From Desulfarculaceae bacterium (GTDB taxonomy: Bacteria > Desulfobacterota > Desulfarculia > Desulfarculales > Desulfarculaceae), in assembly GCA_021737145.1 (NCBI GenBank), contig JAIPEN010000014.1:1-64000 (forward strand): a DNA stretch of 64,000 bases. Direction: 5' to 3'. The translations under genes were made by a program, and so were the position numbers. The notes beneath the pieces are model-generated. The model was not told the origin of the DNA. It did no database searches and worked only from the letters and a program-made list of their open reading frames with translations. Shown one piece after another: positions 1 through 8,189 of this stretch. How positions within the stretch are numbered: the stretch's first letter is position 1; each line of letters begins with the position of its first letter.

Positions 1-181
1 GGAAGTCGTTCACCGCGTGGTTGGCGTTGCCCGCGCCGCCGCCCACTCCCACGAAGAACAGGCGGCCTCCGTCTTTTTTGATGCCCGCGATGGTGGCCAC
101 CATCTTGTCGATGTCCTCGGGATTCAGGGCGGCCACGATTTTGCCCGCCTCGTCGAGATATTGCTCGATATATGCGCTCAC
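1..181 (-). CDS. SIS-domain sugar-phosphate isomerase, N-terminal part (GmhA-like)
   Basis: Only the first 60 or so residues lie in the window; the rest runs off the left edge. They give a helical start and then a glycine-rich segment, LFFVGVGGGAGNANHA, which matches the phosphosugar-binding loop of SIS-domain isomerases such as GmhA. The start is GTG at 181, with GGAGG about 9 nt upstream. The gene lies 17 nt after the stop of a heptose-kinase-like GHMP kinase and is probably cotranscribed with it. Conversion of sedoheptulose-7-phosphate to heptose-7-phosphate is therefore the likely reaction. This is inferred from context, and the catalytic residues are not visible. Confidence 0.75.
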   Translation of the reverse strand, partial: MSAYIEQYLDEAGKIVAALNPEDIDKMVATIAGIKKDGGRLFFVGVGGGAGNANHAVNDF

Positions 182-198
182 TGCTTGCCTCCAGGAGA

Positions 199-1188
199 TC
201 ACTTGCGCAGGTTGGCCACGATTTTGGCGCCTTCGTAGTCGAAACGGAAGGGGAAGTATTGCAAACCCATGTCGGTCATGCGCTGCACCACCTTGGCCTT
301 GCTGGTGGGGCAATAGAACATGAAAAAGCCGCCGCCGCCCGCGCCCATGATCTTGCCGCCCAGGGCCCCGGCCTTGCGGGCCTGTTCATAGCACTCGTCC
401 ATGAAGGGGTTGCTGATGGACTTGGAAAGCTTCTTCTTGGTGGTCCAGTGCTCGTGCAGCAGCTCGCCAAAGGAGTCGATGTCGCCTTTTTCAAACAGCC
501 GCCTGGTCTCCAGGCCGATTTTCTTTATGCCGTGCAGGCGCTCGATGACCGCCGCGTCGTCCTCCAGGGTCTTCTGGTTCTGGGAGGCCAGGATCTCCGA
601 GGCGCTGCGCTCGATGCCGGTGTAGAACAGGGCGATGTTGTACTCCAACTCCACCAGCTTGCCGTTGGGCAGCTTGAGCGGCTCCACGTGCACCGTGCCG
701 TCGGTGTCAAAGGTGAGCGCGGTGACTCCGCCGAAGGCGGCCATGTACTGGTCCTGCTTGCCGATGGGCGCGCCCAAAATGTCTATCTCGATGCGGCAGG
801 CCTCCTCGGCCAGGTCCCGCAGGGAGGCGAAGTCGCGGGTGTAGGAGCGCAGGGCGGTGAGCAGGGCCACGGTGAAGCTGGAGGAGGAGCCCAGGCCGCA
901 GTTGGCCGGCACGTCGGCCACCGAGGACAGCTCCACCTGGTTGGCCACCCCGCACATCCTAAGGGCCTCGCGGAAGATATTGTGCTGGATTTCGTCCACG
1001 CCCTCCACCACCTCGGTCTTGGAGTAGGAGAGCTTGATGGAGCGCTCAAAACGGCGGTTGATGCAAATGAAGATATACTTGTCTATGCCGCCGGCGATGA
1101 GGAAGCCGCCGAACTTGGAATAATAGGAGGCCAGGTCGGTGCCGCCGCCTCCCAGGGAGATGCGCACCGGCGCTTTGGATATAATCAT
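199..1188 (-). CDS. hddA: GHMP kinase, D-glycero-D-manno-heptose 7-phosphate kinase-like
   Basis: This 329-residue cytosolic sugar kinase has all three GHMP motifs: substrate-binding PVRISLGGGGTD at residues 7-18, the ATP loop GLGSSSSF at about 98-105, and the C-terminal GAGGGGFF. Length and motifs fit HddA, which phosphorylates C1 of heptose-7-phosphate on the GDP-heptose route to LPS or S-layer glycans. A GmhA-like SIS gene follows 17 nt downstream, which supports a heptose pathway. Some L-fucokinase-like GHMP kinases look similar, so substrate is inferred. A good sigma70-like promoter lies upstream at 1265-1293. Confidence 0.85.
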   Translation of the reverse strand: MIISKAPVRISLGGGGTDLASYYSKFGGFLIAGGIDKYIFICINRRFERSIKLSYSKTEVVEGVDEIQHNIFREALRMCGVANQVELSSVADVPANCGLGSSSSFTVALLTALRSYTRDFASLRDLAEEACRIEIDILGAPIGKQDQYMAAFGGVTALTFDTDGTVHVEPLKLPNGKLVELEYNIALFYTGIERSASEILASQNQKTLEDDAAVIERLHGIKKIGLETRRLFEKGDIDSFGELLHEHWTTKKKLSKSISNPFMDECYEQARKAGALGGKIMGAGGGGFFMFYCPTSKAKVVQRMTDMGLQYFPFRFDYEGAKIVANLRK

Positions 1189-1264
1189 GTTGTGGTTCCC
1201 GGGGTAGTGGTTGCGGCGCCCGCCCCGGACCGGAGCCCGGCGGGGCGCGGGTCATAGTCCACCA

Positions 1265-1293
1265 TATTTAGCAGCTTTACCCCCCCTTGGCAA
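1265..1293 (-). promoter_or_regulatory. Candidate sigma70 promoter for hddA
   Basis: On the minus strand TTGCCA (1293-1288) and TAAATA (1270-1265) are separated by 17 nt, about 75 nt upstream of the hddA start. It sits in the 199-nt divergent gap before the plus-strand glycosyltransferase. Found by eye only. Confidence 0.45.
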
Positions 1294-1387
1294 TGAATCT
1301 AGGCCCCAAAGCAACCCATCCTTGCCCGCCGGGCCAGCCTTGTGTAAGGTTCTCGGAAATTGGGCCCCCACCAACCCTGAGAGACCC

Positions 1388-2905
1388 ATGTCCCAACCCG
1401 TCCGACAACCCTTGAAAGACTCTTTTGGCTCTTGGCGCCGCCTCCTGTCCAGCCGCTGGGCGCGGGCCGCCCTGCACACCCTGATCATCATGGCCCTGGC
1501 GGGCGGTTTCGCGGCCTTTGCCGCGGCCAACCTGCCCCACCACGCCAATGACCACGACGCCACCCACTATCTGTGCATGGCCCACAACCTGGTGCACCAC
1601 GGCACCATCTCCACCGGCCGCTCCCTGACCCCCCAGCCCTGGATAGACGCCTGGCGCTCGCCGGGCTATCCCGCCCTGCTGGCGGCGGGCATCGTGCTGG
1701 TGCCCGGGCTTCAGGAAATTCCCCTGCCGAGGTTTTTGCGCGACGATCTGCTGCCCCTCAAGAAATGGCAGATCGGCTGGCTGCTGTTGGTGGCGGTGGT
1801 GGCCGGGGTGTTTGCCTGGCGGCTCACCGGCTCGCCCTGGCCGGGCTATGTGGCCGGGGCCATCATCGCCTACAGCCCGGCGCTCATGTTTTTCCTGAAC
1901 CGCTTTTACAGCGAGTTCGGGGCGGCGGTGGTGCTTTTCTTCTTTTCGCTGAGCTTCTACTGGTGCCTCAAGCGGCCCCGCTGGTGGCTGTTCCTGCTGG
2001 CCGGGCTGCTCCTGGGCGGCGGGGCCCTCACCCGCGCGGTGCTCATGTACTTCTGGCCCCTGGCCGTGCTGCTGGTGGCCTGCGCGGCCTGGCGCAAAGC
2101 TTTGCCCTGGCCAAAGGCCATCGCCGGTCTGCTGTTGTTCACCCTGGCCTTCGCCCTGCCGGTGGGGGCCTGGATGGCCCGCAACAACCATTATTTCGGA
2201 CGCTGGATTCTCACCTTCCGGGGCGGGCACGTATTGGACATCCGGGCCAACCACGCCATGATGACCGGCCGGGAGCATCTGGCCGCCCTGGTCTATTACA
2301 CCCCCTGGACCTGCATCAACCCCCTGGCCCACGAGTCGCCCGCGCCGGCCGATTTCTACGACCCGCCCCACTACCAGAAATGCCTGGGCCTGGATCTCTA
2401 CGCCCTCACCCTGGGCCGGGTGCTGGACATGAAGGACTTCAACCGCCTGCGGGTGCAGAACCGGGGCGACACCTTCGAGATGACCGGCCAGCACAACTGG
2501 GCCCGCCACACCAAGTGGCTGGGCCACTACACCGTGGGCGACCTGCACTCCCAGAAGCGGGCCATCAACAAGATTTTGGAAAACCCCGGCGGGCATCTGC
2601 TGGCCTCGCTGCCCCTGGCCTGGCGGGGCCTGTTCTGCGACACCTGGTGGATCGCCCTGCTCGGCTTCGCGGCCCTGTTTTTCTTGACCGGCAGCAGCCT
2701 GCGCCGGGGGAACTGGCCGCTTTTCGCCTTTGTGTTCCCCTCGGTCTACGTGTACGCGTTCCACAGCCTGGTGTCGGTGAACGCCCACCGCTTCAACTCA
2801 CCCCTGATGCCGGTGCTGGCCGTGTGCCTGGCCATTTGCCTGCACCGCATCTGGGGATATTTGGCCAGGCGGCGCGCCGCCAAGGCAGAGGCAACCCATG
2901 CCTGA
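1388..2905 (+). CDS. Polytopic GT-C family glycosyltransferase-like membrane protein
   Basis: This 505-residue protein has a basic N-terminus, a first membrane helix at about residues 35-52, and many further hydrophobic helices. The first periplasmic loop holds NDHDATHYLCMAHNL, resembling the acidic catalytic loop of GT39/ArnT/PMT-type transferases that use polyprenyl-phosphate sugars. ATG at 1388 is chosen over an upstream in-frame ATG at 1211: the extension would overlap the divergent promoter region and is poor in recognisable protein. It overlaps the following DUF362 gene by 8 nt, so the two are translationally coupled. Donor and acceptor are unknown. The long C-terminal periplasmic part (about 280-430) is not recognised. 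Confidence 0.7.
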   Translation: MSQPVRQPLKDSFGSWRRLLSSRWARAALHTLIIMALAGGFAAFAAANLPHHANDHDATHYLCMAHNLVHHGTISTGRSLTPQPWIDAWRSPGYPALLAAGIVLVPGLQEIPLPRFLRDDLLPLKKWQIGWLLLVAVVAGVFAWRLTGSPWPGYVAGAIIAYSPALMFFLNRFYSEFGAAVVLFFFSLSFYWCLKRPRWWLFLLAGLLLGGGALTRAVLMYFWPLAVLLVACAAWRKALPWPKAIAGLLLFTLAFALPVGAWMARNNHYFGRWILTFRGGHVLDIRANHAMMTGREHLAALVYYTPWTCINPLAHESPAPADFYDPPHYQKCLGLDLYALTLGRVLDMKDFNRLRVQNRGDTFEMTGQHNWARHTKWLGHYTVGDLHSQKRAINKILENPGGHLLASLPLAWRGLFCDTWWIALLGFAALFFLTGSSLRRGNWPLFAFVFPSVYVYAFHSLVSVNAHRFNSPLMPVLAVCLAICLHRIWGYLARRRAAKAEATHA

Positions 2906-3959
2906 GGTGTCTTTCCATTCCATGACCCAGGCCAGCCAACCGGCGGTGGAGGATGCGGTGAGCCGCGCCCTGGACCTGGCCGGGATCAGCGCCGCGGACC
3001 TTGGCCAAAGCTGCCTGGTCAAGATAAACGCCATGAGCCAGGAGGTGCTGCCCGGCCGCAACAGCGGCCCCTGGGTGGTCGAGGCCCTGCTCAGCCAGCT
3101 CAGGAAGCGCTTCCCGGAGCTTCGCCTCACCCTGGCCGACAGCGACGTGGCCGGCTATCCCCAGTTCGGGCGGGCCTGCCGCCATTGGGGCTATGACCAG
3201 CTGGCCCGGCGTTTCGACGCCCGGGTGGTGAACCTGGCCCGCGAGCCCTACCGCGAGGTGAGCACCAACAACCCGGTGTGCCCCACCCTGGCCTTTCCCC
3301 GCGCGGTGTTCCAGAGCGATAGCATCATCAACCTGCCGGTGATGAAAACCCACGTGCTCTCGGGCATCTCCTGCTGCCTCAAAAACCACTGGGGCCTGCT
3401 GCCCCGCCTGCGCTACCAGTATCACCGCCAGGTGCACCAGGTCATCGCCGAGCTGAACCGCCAGGTGGAGCAGACCGTGTTCAACCTGGTGGACGCCACC
3501 GTGGCCATGGAAGGCAGCGGGCCCAAGACCGGCCTGCCCCGCCCCTGCGGCCTGCTTTTGGCCGGGCGCGACCGGGTGGCCTGCGACGCGGCGGCCCTGG
3601 ACTACATGGGCCTGCCCCGGGATATCGCCCCCCACGTGCGCCTGAGCCAGGAGGCCGGGGTGGGGGTGATGGACTACAGAGCCATCGGCGATGCGGTGGA
3701 GCCGGCCGGCTTCGAGCCGCCCTCGCTGGGCCAGGACATAGTGTCGCTTCTGGAGCGCCGCCTCAGGGCCATCCCCGGCCTGGGCCGCCAGCTCTACCGT
3801 CCCCAGATCGCGCCCCTGCTGGGCTGGGTGGGCACCATGTACAACGAGCAGGTGTGGTTCCGCCGCACGGGCCGGGCCTACCTGGCCCAGGTGCTGGGCG
3901 GCTCGCCCTGGGGGGCCCAGTTCGCCTCCCTGCCCGGCTGCCCGGACGCGAGGGCCTGA
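2898..3959 (+). CDS. DUF362 domain protein
   Basis: This 353-residue, mostly soluble protein contains the DUF362 signature: VKINAM near residue 42, ADSDVAGY near 80, and a central INLPVMKTH...LKNHWG block at about 150-175. DUF362 proteins are often fused to 4Fe-4S domains, but no ferredoxin-type cysteine cluster is present here, only scattered cysteines including a CC pair. The biochemical function of the family is unsettled. It overlaps the upstream GT-C gene by 8 nt and is followed 2 nt later by an exported protein, so the three form an operon. Confidence 0.75.
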   Translation: MPEVSFHSMTQASQPAVEDAVSRALDLAGISAADLGQSCLVKINAMSQEVLPGRNSGPWVVEALLSQLRKRFPELRLTLADSDVAGYPQFGRACRHWGYDQLARRFDARVVNLAREPYREVSTNNPVCPTLAFPRAVFQSDSIINLPVMKTHVLSGISCCLKNHWGLLPRLRYQYHRQVHQVIAELNRQVEQTVFNLVDATVAMEGSGPKTGLPRPCGLLLAGRDRVACDAAALDYMGLPRDIAPHVRLSQEAGVGVMDYRAIGDAVEPAGFEPPSLGQDIVSLLERRLRAIPGLGRQLYRPQIAPLLGWVGTMYNEQVWFRRTGRAYLAQVLGGSPWGAQFASLPGCPDARA

Positions 3960-3961
3960 AC

Positions 3962-4915
3962 ATGCGCGCCGCTCTGATCATGGCCCTGACCCTGGCGCTG
4001 CTCCTGGCCGCCATTCCCGCCACGGCGGAGAGCGACGTGCTGGCCGGCCCCCAGGTTCCCCTGCCCGGCCCCAAGTGGAAGCTCTACGACAGCCGGGGGG
4101 TGAGCCTGGCCATCCCGGCCCGCTGGTACGGCTTTTTCTACGTGGGCATGCGCCCCCTGTACGCATGGTGGGCCCGCAAGACCGGCCCCCTGTACACGGA
4201 GATGGAGTTTGCCCTGTTCGAGATGGACGGCCCGCCCACCCTGGGCCGCCAGGGACAGGTGGATACCAAGGCCCTGGGCCCGGCCACCCTGGCCGGCCTC
4301 CCGGCTCAAGCCTTCGACCAGAGCGAGATGGCCGGCACCGAGTACGCCCGGCGGCGGCTCATCCTGGTGCTGGAGCGCCCTCTGGTCGACGGCAAGCGCC
4401 TCTGGGCCGTGGCCGACAGCGACGCCCAGCTGTGGGAGCAGACCCGCGCCTGGCGGGAGTCCATCCTGGCCTCGCTGCGCTTCGAGCCCTTCTTTTTCGT
4501 GCTGGGTTCCCAGTGGCGCTTCGTGGAAAAGGGCGGGGTCTACTTCCGCCTGCCCTGGTCCTGGCGCGGCGGCGCGGTCAACAACGGCTACGCCTGGAGC
4601 GGGGCCTTGGGCCAGGGCCAGACCATGGCCGTGGGCTGGCGCAAGGGCCCGGCCCCGGACCTGAAGGGCTGGACCCTGCAGGGCCGGAGCCGCATCGGCA
4701 AGTATCCCTGCGCGGTGTATGAGCGCCGGGTGGAAAAGCGCGGCAAGCTGATCCACCAGCGCCTGGCCCTGGTGGACGAGCCCCTGGAGGACCGCCGCCG
4801 CATCTGGCTGGTCGGCGAGCTAAGCGGGTCCAAGGGCGAGCGGGAGTGGCAAGAGCTGGGCCCGGCCCTCAATGCCATGCTGCGCGACGCCCGCATCGAC
4901 TGGGAGCTGTTCTAG
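3962..4915 (+). CDS. Exported protein with two tandem PsbP/DcrB-like repeats
   Basis: The product has 317 residues. A signal peptide (about residues 1-22, ending ATA-ES) predicts export. The mature part is an apparent duplication. Half one (about 38-180) has GVSLAIPARWYG, then RRLILVLERPLVDGKRLWAV, and ends in SLRFEPF. Half two (about 190-317) has GVYFRLPWSWRG, then HQRLALVDEPLEDRRRIWLV, and ends in DARIDWELF. The G-V-x-hydrophobic-x-x-P-x-x-W opening is typical of PsbP/DcrB-like folds, but that assignment is a guess from pattern. It starts 2 nt after the DUF362 stop. Function unknown. Confidence 0.7.
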   Translation: MRAALIMALTLALLLAAIPATAESDVLAGPQVPLPGPKWKLYDSRGVSLAIPARWYGFFYVGMRPLYAWWARKTGPLYTEMEFALFEMDGPPTLGRQGQVDTKALGPATLAGLPAQAFDQSEMAGTEYARRRLILVLERPLVDGKRLWAVADSDAQLWEQTRAWRESILASLRFEPFFFVLGSQWRFVEKGGVYFRLPWSWRGGAVNNGYAWSGALGQGQTMAVGWRKGPAPDLKGWTLQGRSRIGKYPCAVYERRVEKRGKLIHQRLALVDEPLEDRRRIWLVGELSGSKGEREWQELGPALNAMLRDARIDWELF

Positions 4916-5212
4916 ACCGGATTTCCGTCTGCCAGCCTAAGACGCCGTAGCCAAAAAGAAGTTAAGAAAGGTAGAGCAAGCTGGGCTTGCTCGGCCTCCG
5001 CGCGGCGCGGAGCCTTGATGCGGGCGGTTCAGGCTGTCATCCGGTCCCAAATCGGAGACCTCAGGGCGCCGTCTCGCTCGGCCGGCGGCCACGGCCATGG
5101 TTGCCAGGTCCGGCCGGATGGCCTGCAACAGGCGCCTGGGCCCGGGCCCGGGGTTCCGGCTCTTGACCGGCCCCCCTTCCTTCCTTAAAAACCCTTCTCC
5201 CGGTCACTTTAC
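4916..5212. other. Non-coding gap between convergent genes, with hairpins
   Basis: About 300 nt between two gene ends, with no convincing gene. It holds a perfect 7-bp hairpin AGCAAGC/GCTTGCT at about 4975-4991. Read on the minus strand, that hairpin is followed by T-rich sequence, so it could terminate the gene ending at 5213. A GC-rich 7-bp hairpin CTCCGCG/CGCGGAG follows at about 4996-5012. The small ORFs here look like chance products of high GC. Confidence 0.4.
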
Positions 5213-7330
5213 TCATTTTTCCATGAAGATGTCCGGCCAGCGGTCGTTGGCCGCGTTGCGGCTCAGGCGCAGGGCGCTCTCCCAGGGCGTGCCCACCTTC
5301 CACAGGAAAATCTCGTAATCCGCGATGTCGTGCTCATGCCCCTTGGCCGTGGCGCCCCACACCAGCCAGCTCCCGTCCGAAGACAGGCGGGGGAAGTACT
5401 CGTGGCTGTGCGAGCCGGGCAGGTCCATGAACACCTTGGGGTCCACCGGCTCCAGGGCCGAGGTCAGGATGTGGTTGCCCCCCTGGCCGCCGTTTTCCAC
5501 CCACAGCACCTTTTTGCTCCCCGGAAACCAGGTAATCTGGCAGCCGCCCGCGATCTGCTTGAGCTCCTGCTTGGCCAGCTCATAGACCATGGTGCCCCGC
5601 TGCTTGCCCCGGGCGGTGAAGGCCAACAGCTTGCCGTCGGGCGACAGCTCCGGAGTCTGGGGCAGCCCCTCCACCGGCGGCTGGGAGGCGTCATAGAGCA
5701 CCTTCTCCTTGCCGCCGGCCAGGTCCTTGAGCACCACCTGGCCGCCGCGCATGAAGCTGATGCTTCGCGGCCCGGCCCACTGGGGATAGTTGGCGTCACG
5801 CGCGGCCAGGGTCTCCTTGCCGCTGGCCAGGTCCAGGACATAGGCGTCCCAGGGTATCTCGTTGCGCTGGCTCACCCATGGCTTCTGGGAGCGGGCGAAC
5901 ACCACCCGCTTGCCGTCCGGCGAAAAGCGGGGGAAGTAGTCCACGTGGTCGTTCTCGGTGAGGCGGAAGAGCTTTAGCTCGGGCAGGGTGAGCAGATACA
6001 GCTCGTGGTTGCCCGAGCGGCTGGAGGACCACACCACCTTGGCCGCGAGCCCCTTGGTCTGGCCGCGGATCAGCTCTTTCTGGCCCTGATCCAGGCCGCC
6101 GGCCACCGCCTCCAGCACCAGGCCGCCGAAGTGGGTGTAGAACAAACGGGGGCCGTAGTGCAGCCCGGCCGCGGTGATCATTGCCGCCGCGCCCAGGATG
6201 AGCAGCCAGCGCAGCAGGCGTCCCTTGCGGGTGCGGGGGGTCATGGTCTTTCTCTCCTCCCGGGCGGGAGCCTCCCCGCCCCGGGGCTTGATCAGGCTCA
6301 GCACGATCAGGGCCGCGCCGCCCAGGGTGTAGTCGATGGCCTGGGTGAGCAGGTGCAGGCCAAAGGGGATCAGGGCCGCCTGGGTGGGGGCCAGGCCCGC
6401 TCCCCGCAGGGTGGCCATCATCACCCCTTCGTAGGCCCCGAACCCGGCGATGCCGCTCACCGGCAGGCTGGCCGTGGCCTCGGCCGCCACCAGGGCGAAG
6501 AGGATCAGGGGGAAGGACAGGCGGGCCGCCTCGGCCGGCCACTGGGCGGCCAGCCCGGCCACCAGCAGATACAGGCCCAAATACTTCAGTGCCCGGATGG
6601 CCACCGACACCCCCAGCACCCGGCCGTACACCCCCTGGCCCTTGATGCGGCTCACGTCGCTGGCCATGGCCCCCAGTTCCTGGGCCCCGCGCTGACTCCA
6701 GTCCCCCAGCCTGCCGGGCAGGCGCTCGGCCAGCCAGGCCAGGATTATCTCGCCCACGGCCAGCACCTTTTCCAGCAGGAACAGGGCCAGCAGGGCGATC
6801 ACCGCCAGCACGGCCAGCAAAGCCCACAGCAGGGGGGTCTGCTGTCCGGCGGCCATGCCGTGCAGGATAATGGCCGCGAAGAACAGGGGCAGCATGCCGA
6901 TGAGGTCAAAGATGAAGCTGAAGGCGAAGGAGCTGAAGCAGGCGGGCAGGCCCACTTCCAGCTTGCGGTTCAAAAACACGATATAGGCCAGGCTGCCCGA
7001 GCGCGCGGGCAACAGGTCCACGAAAAGGTTGCTCACAAAGGTCAGGGTGAGCAGGTCGCGGTAGCGCGGTGTCCGGCCCGTGCCCGAGGCGTCCAGCAGG
7101 ATGCGGTAGCGCAGGGCCTTCAAAGCCATGGAGCCCAGGAAGCAGACCAGGTAGGCCCCGAAGAAGCTCCAGGCCAGGCCCTGGTACAGGCGAAACCAGT
7201 CGTCCAGGGTGGTGGCCCGGGCCAGATACCAAAACAGGGCCCCGGTCACCGCGGCGGCGGCGATCAGGGACAGCCAGGCGGTGGCCCGGCGGCGTTTGGG
7301 TTTGGGGGATTCGGGGTTCATGGCGGGCAC
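5213..7330 (-). CDS. Lysylphosphatidylglycerol-synthase-TM (UPF0104) domain fused to a TolB-like beta-propeller
   Basis: One open frame of 705 codons. Residues about 20-335 form an 8-helix UPF0104/LPG_synthase_TM region, with the family-typical FVDLLPARSGSLAY near 95-110 and a GAYEG motif near 285. This family includes flippase-like and glycosyltransferase-associated membrane proteins. After a charged linker (REERKT) and one more membrane helix (about 372-390), residues about 430-705 form a periplasmic propeller with repeats such as FSPDGKRVVFA, LSPDGKLLAFT and LSSDGSWLVWG, as in TolB. An in-frame ATG at 6244 has a strong AGGAGAG 9 nt upstream, so a separate 343-residue propeller protein may also be made. 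The GTG start at 7330 directly follows the TAG of the upstream gene and has GGAGAG 7 nt before it; ATG 7321 is an alternative. Confidence 0.75.
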   Translation of the reverse strand: MPAMNPESPKPKRRRATAWLSLIAAAAVTGALFWYLARATTLDDWFRLYQGLAWSFFGAYLVCFLGSMALKALRYRILLDASGTGRTPRYRDLLTLTFVSNLFVDLLPARSGSLAYIVFLNRKLEVGLPACFSSFAFSFIFDLIGMLPLFFAAIILHGMAAGQQTPLLWALLAVLAVIALLALFLLEKVLAVGEIILAWLAERLPGRLGDWSQRGAQELGAMASDVSRIKGQGVYGRVLGVSVAIRALKYLGLYLLVAGLAAQWPAEAARLSFPLILFALVAAEATASLPVSGIAGFGAYEGVMMATLRGAGLAPTQAALIPFGLHLLTQAIDYTLGGAALIVLSLIKPRGGEAPAREERKTMTPRTRKGRLLRWLLILGAAAMITAAGLHYGPRLFYTHFGGLVLEAVAGGLDQGQKELIRGQTKGLAAKVVWSSSRSGNHELYLLTLPELKLFRLTENDHVDYFPRFSPDGKRVVFARSQKPWVSQRNEIPWDAYVLDLASGKETLAARDANYPQWAGPRSISFMRGGQVVLKDLAGGKEKVLYDASQPPVEGLPQTPELSPDGKLLAFTARGKQRGTMVYELAKQELKQIAGGCQITWFPGSKKVLWVENGGQGGNHILTSALEPVDPKVFMDLPGSHSHEYFPRLSSDGSWLVWGATAKGHEHDIADYEIFLWKVGTPWESALRLSRNAANDRWPDIFMEK

Positions 7331-8098
7331 CTAGGCGCTCTCCGTTTCCCCCCGCATCTTGATGAGCTTGGCCGGCACCCCGCCCACCACGGCCAGAGCG
7401 GGCGCGTCCTTGGTGACCACCGCGCCGGCCGCGGCAATGGCCCCGGCCCCGATCTTCACCCCGTCGGTCACCGTGACCTGGGCGGCCAGCCAGGCGCCGG
7501 GCCCGATCTCGATGCCCCCCAGGTCCTTGATGCCCTGCTGGCCGATGGGCAGGTCGGTCCGGCCGGTGTGGTAGTCGCCGCCTCCGGCCAGGTAGCACAG
7601 GGGACCGATCACCACGTCCTCGGCCACGCTCACCGGGTTGCCGGCCACGGAGTGGATGATCACCCTGGCCCCCAGGCCGCAGCGCGGCCCGATCTCGATG
7701 CGCCCCTTTTTGGCCGAAAGCATCACCTCGTTGGCCAGGTTCACGTCGTCGCCGATGATCAGCACCCGCTCGCTGTCCGGGTCGCGGGCGTCCAAAATGC
7801 AGCCCTCGCTGACCACCACCCTATCGCCCAAATGGATGCGCGCCGGATGGCGCAACACCACCCCGGCCCCAAAGGTGACCCCCGCCCCGCAGGAACCGAA
7901 CAGCCGGGGCCACAGGAGCTTGCGCAGCAGCAGGCCCAGGGCGCCCCGCAAATTGGTCACCAGCATGCACAGCTCGAAGTAGATCAGGCGGCCCCAGGAG
8001 CTCGATCCCACGATGAGCTCCTGATAGCGCTTCAGGGCGCTGCCCCCGGAGGTGGCCATCTGGTGGGTCTTATAGGATTCCTGCTTGGGCTCGGTCAT
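7331..8098 (-). CDS. Left-handed beta-helix (hexapeptide repeat) acyltransferase
   Basis: This 255-residue protein has hexapeptide repeats from about residue 95 (for example IHLGDRVVVSEG, IIGDDVNLANEV, IEIGPRCGLGARV). It ends in a typical coenzyme-A-binding coil and the GVPAKLIKMRG tail found in sugar O- or N-acetyltransferases (WbbJ/LacA type). The GGGDYHTGR loop supplies a candidate catalytic histidine. An N-terminal amphipathic helix at about 35-65 could hold it at the membrane. It lies between asnB and the flippase/propeller gene on the same strand, so it probably decorates a polysaccharide. The exact substrate is unknown. Confidence 0.85.
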   Translation of the reverse strand: MTEPKQESYKTHQMATSGGSALKRYQELIVGSSSWGRLIYFELCMLVTNLRGALGLLLRKLLWPRLFGSCGAGVTFGAGVVLRHPARIHLGDRVVVSEGCILDARDPDSERVLIIGDDVNLANEVMLSAKKGRIEIGPRCGLGARVIIHSVAGNPVSVAEDVVIGPLCYLAGGGDYHTGRTDLPIGQQGIKDLGGIEIGPGAWLAAQVTVTDGVKIGAGAIAAAGAVVTKDAPALAVVGGVPAKLIKMRGETESA

Positions 8099-8139
8099 GA
8101 AATTCCCTTGCTCAGCGGGAGGTTAGGTTCTCTGGAAAA

Positions 8140-8173
8140 ATATCATGCAGGCCTAGGGGTGTCCAGCCTGCAT
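8140..8173 (-). terminator. Rho-independent terminator after asnB
   Basis: Perfect 8-bp inverted repeat ATGCAGGC (8173-8166 on the minus strand) and GCCTGCAT (8152-8145) with a 13-nt loop, followed on the minus strand by GATATTTTTCC. It lies 17 nt past the asnB stop. Confidence 0.6.
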
Positions 8174-8189
8174 CCATCATATCCGGGGG

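Noticed and set aside
1277..2788. 503-codon minus-strand open frame opposite the first GT-C gene
   Set aside because: Composition is Gly/Gln/Pro/His-rich with no domain or membrane pattern; it is the mirror of a real GC-rich gene.
4937..5303. Small ORFs in the gap after the exported protein
   Set aside because: Arg/Pro/Ala-rich, no ribosome-binding site, no membrane or domain signal.
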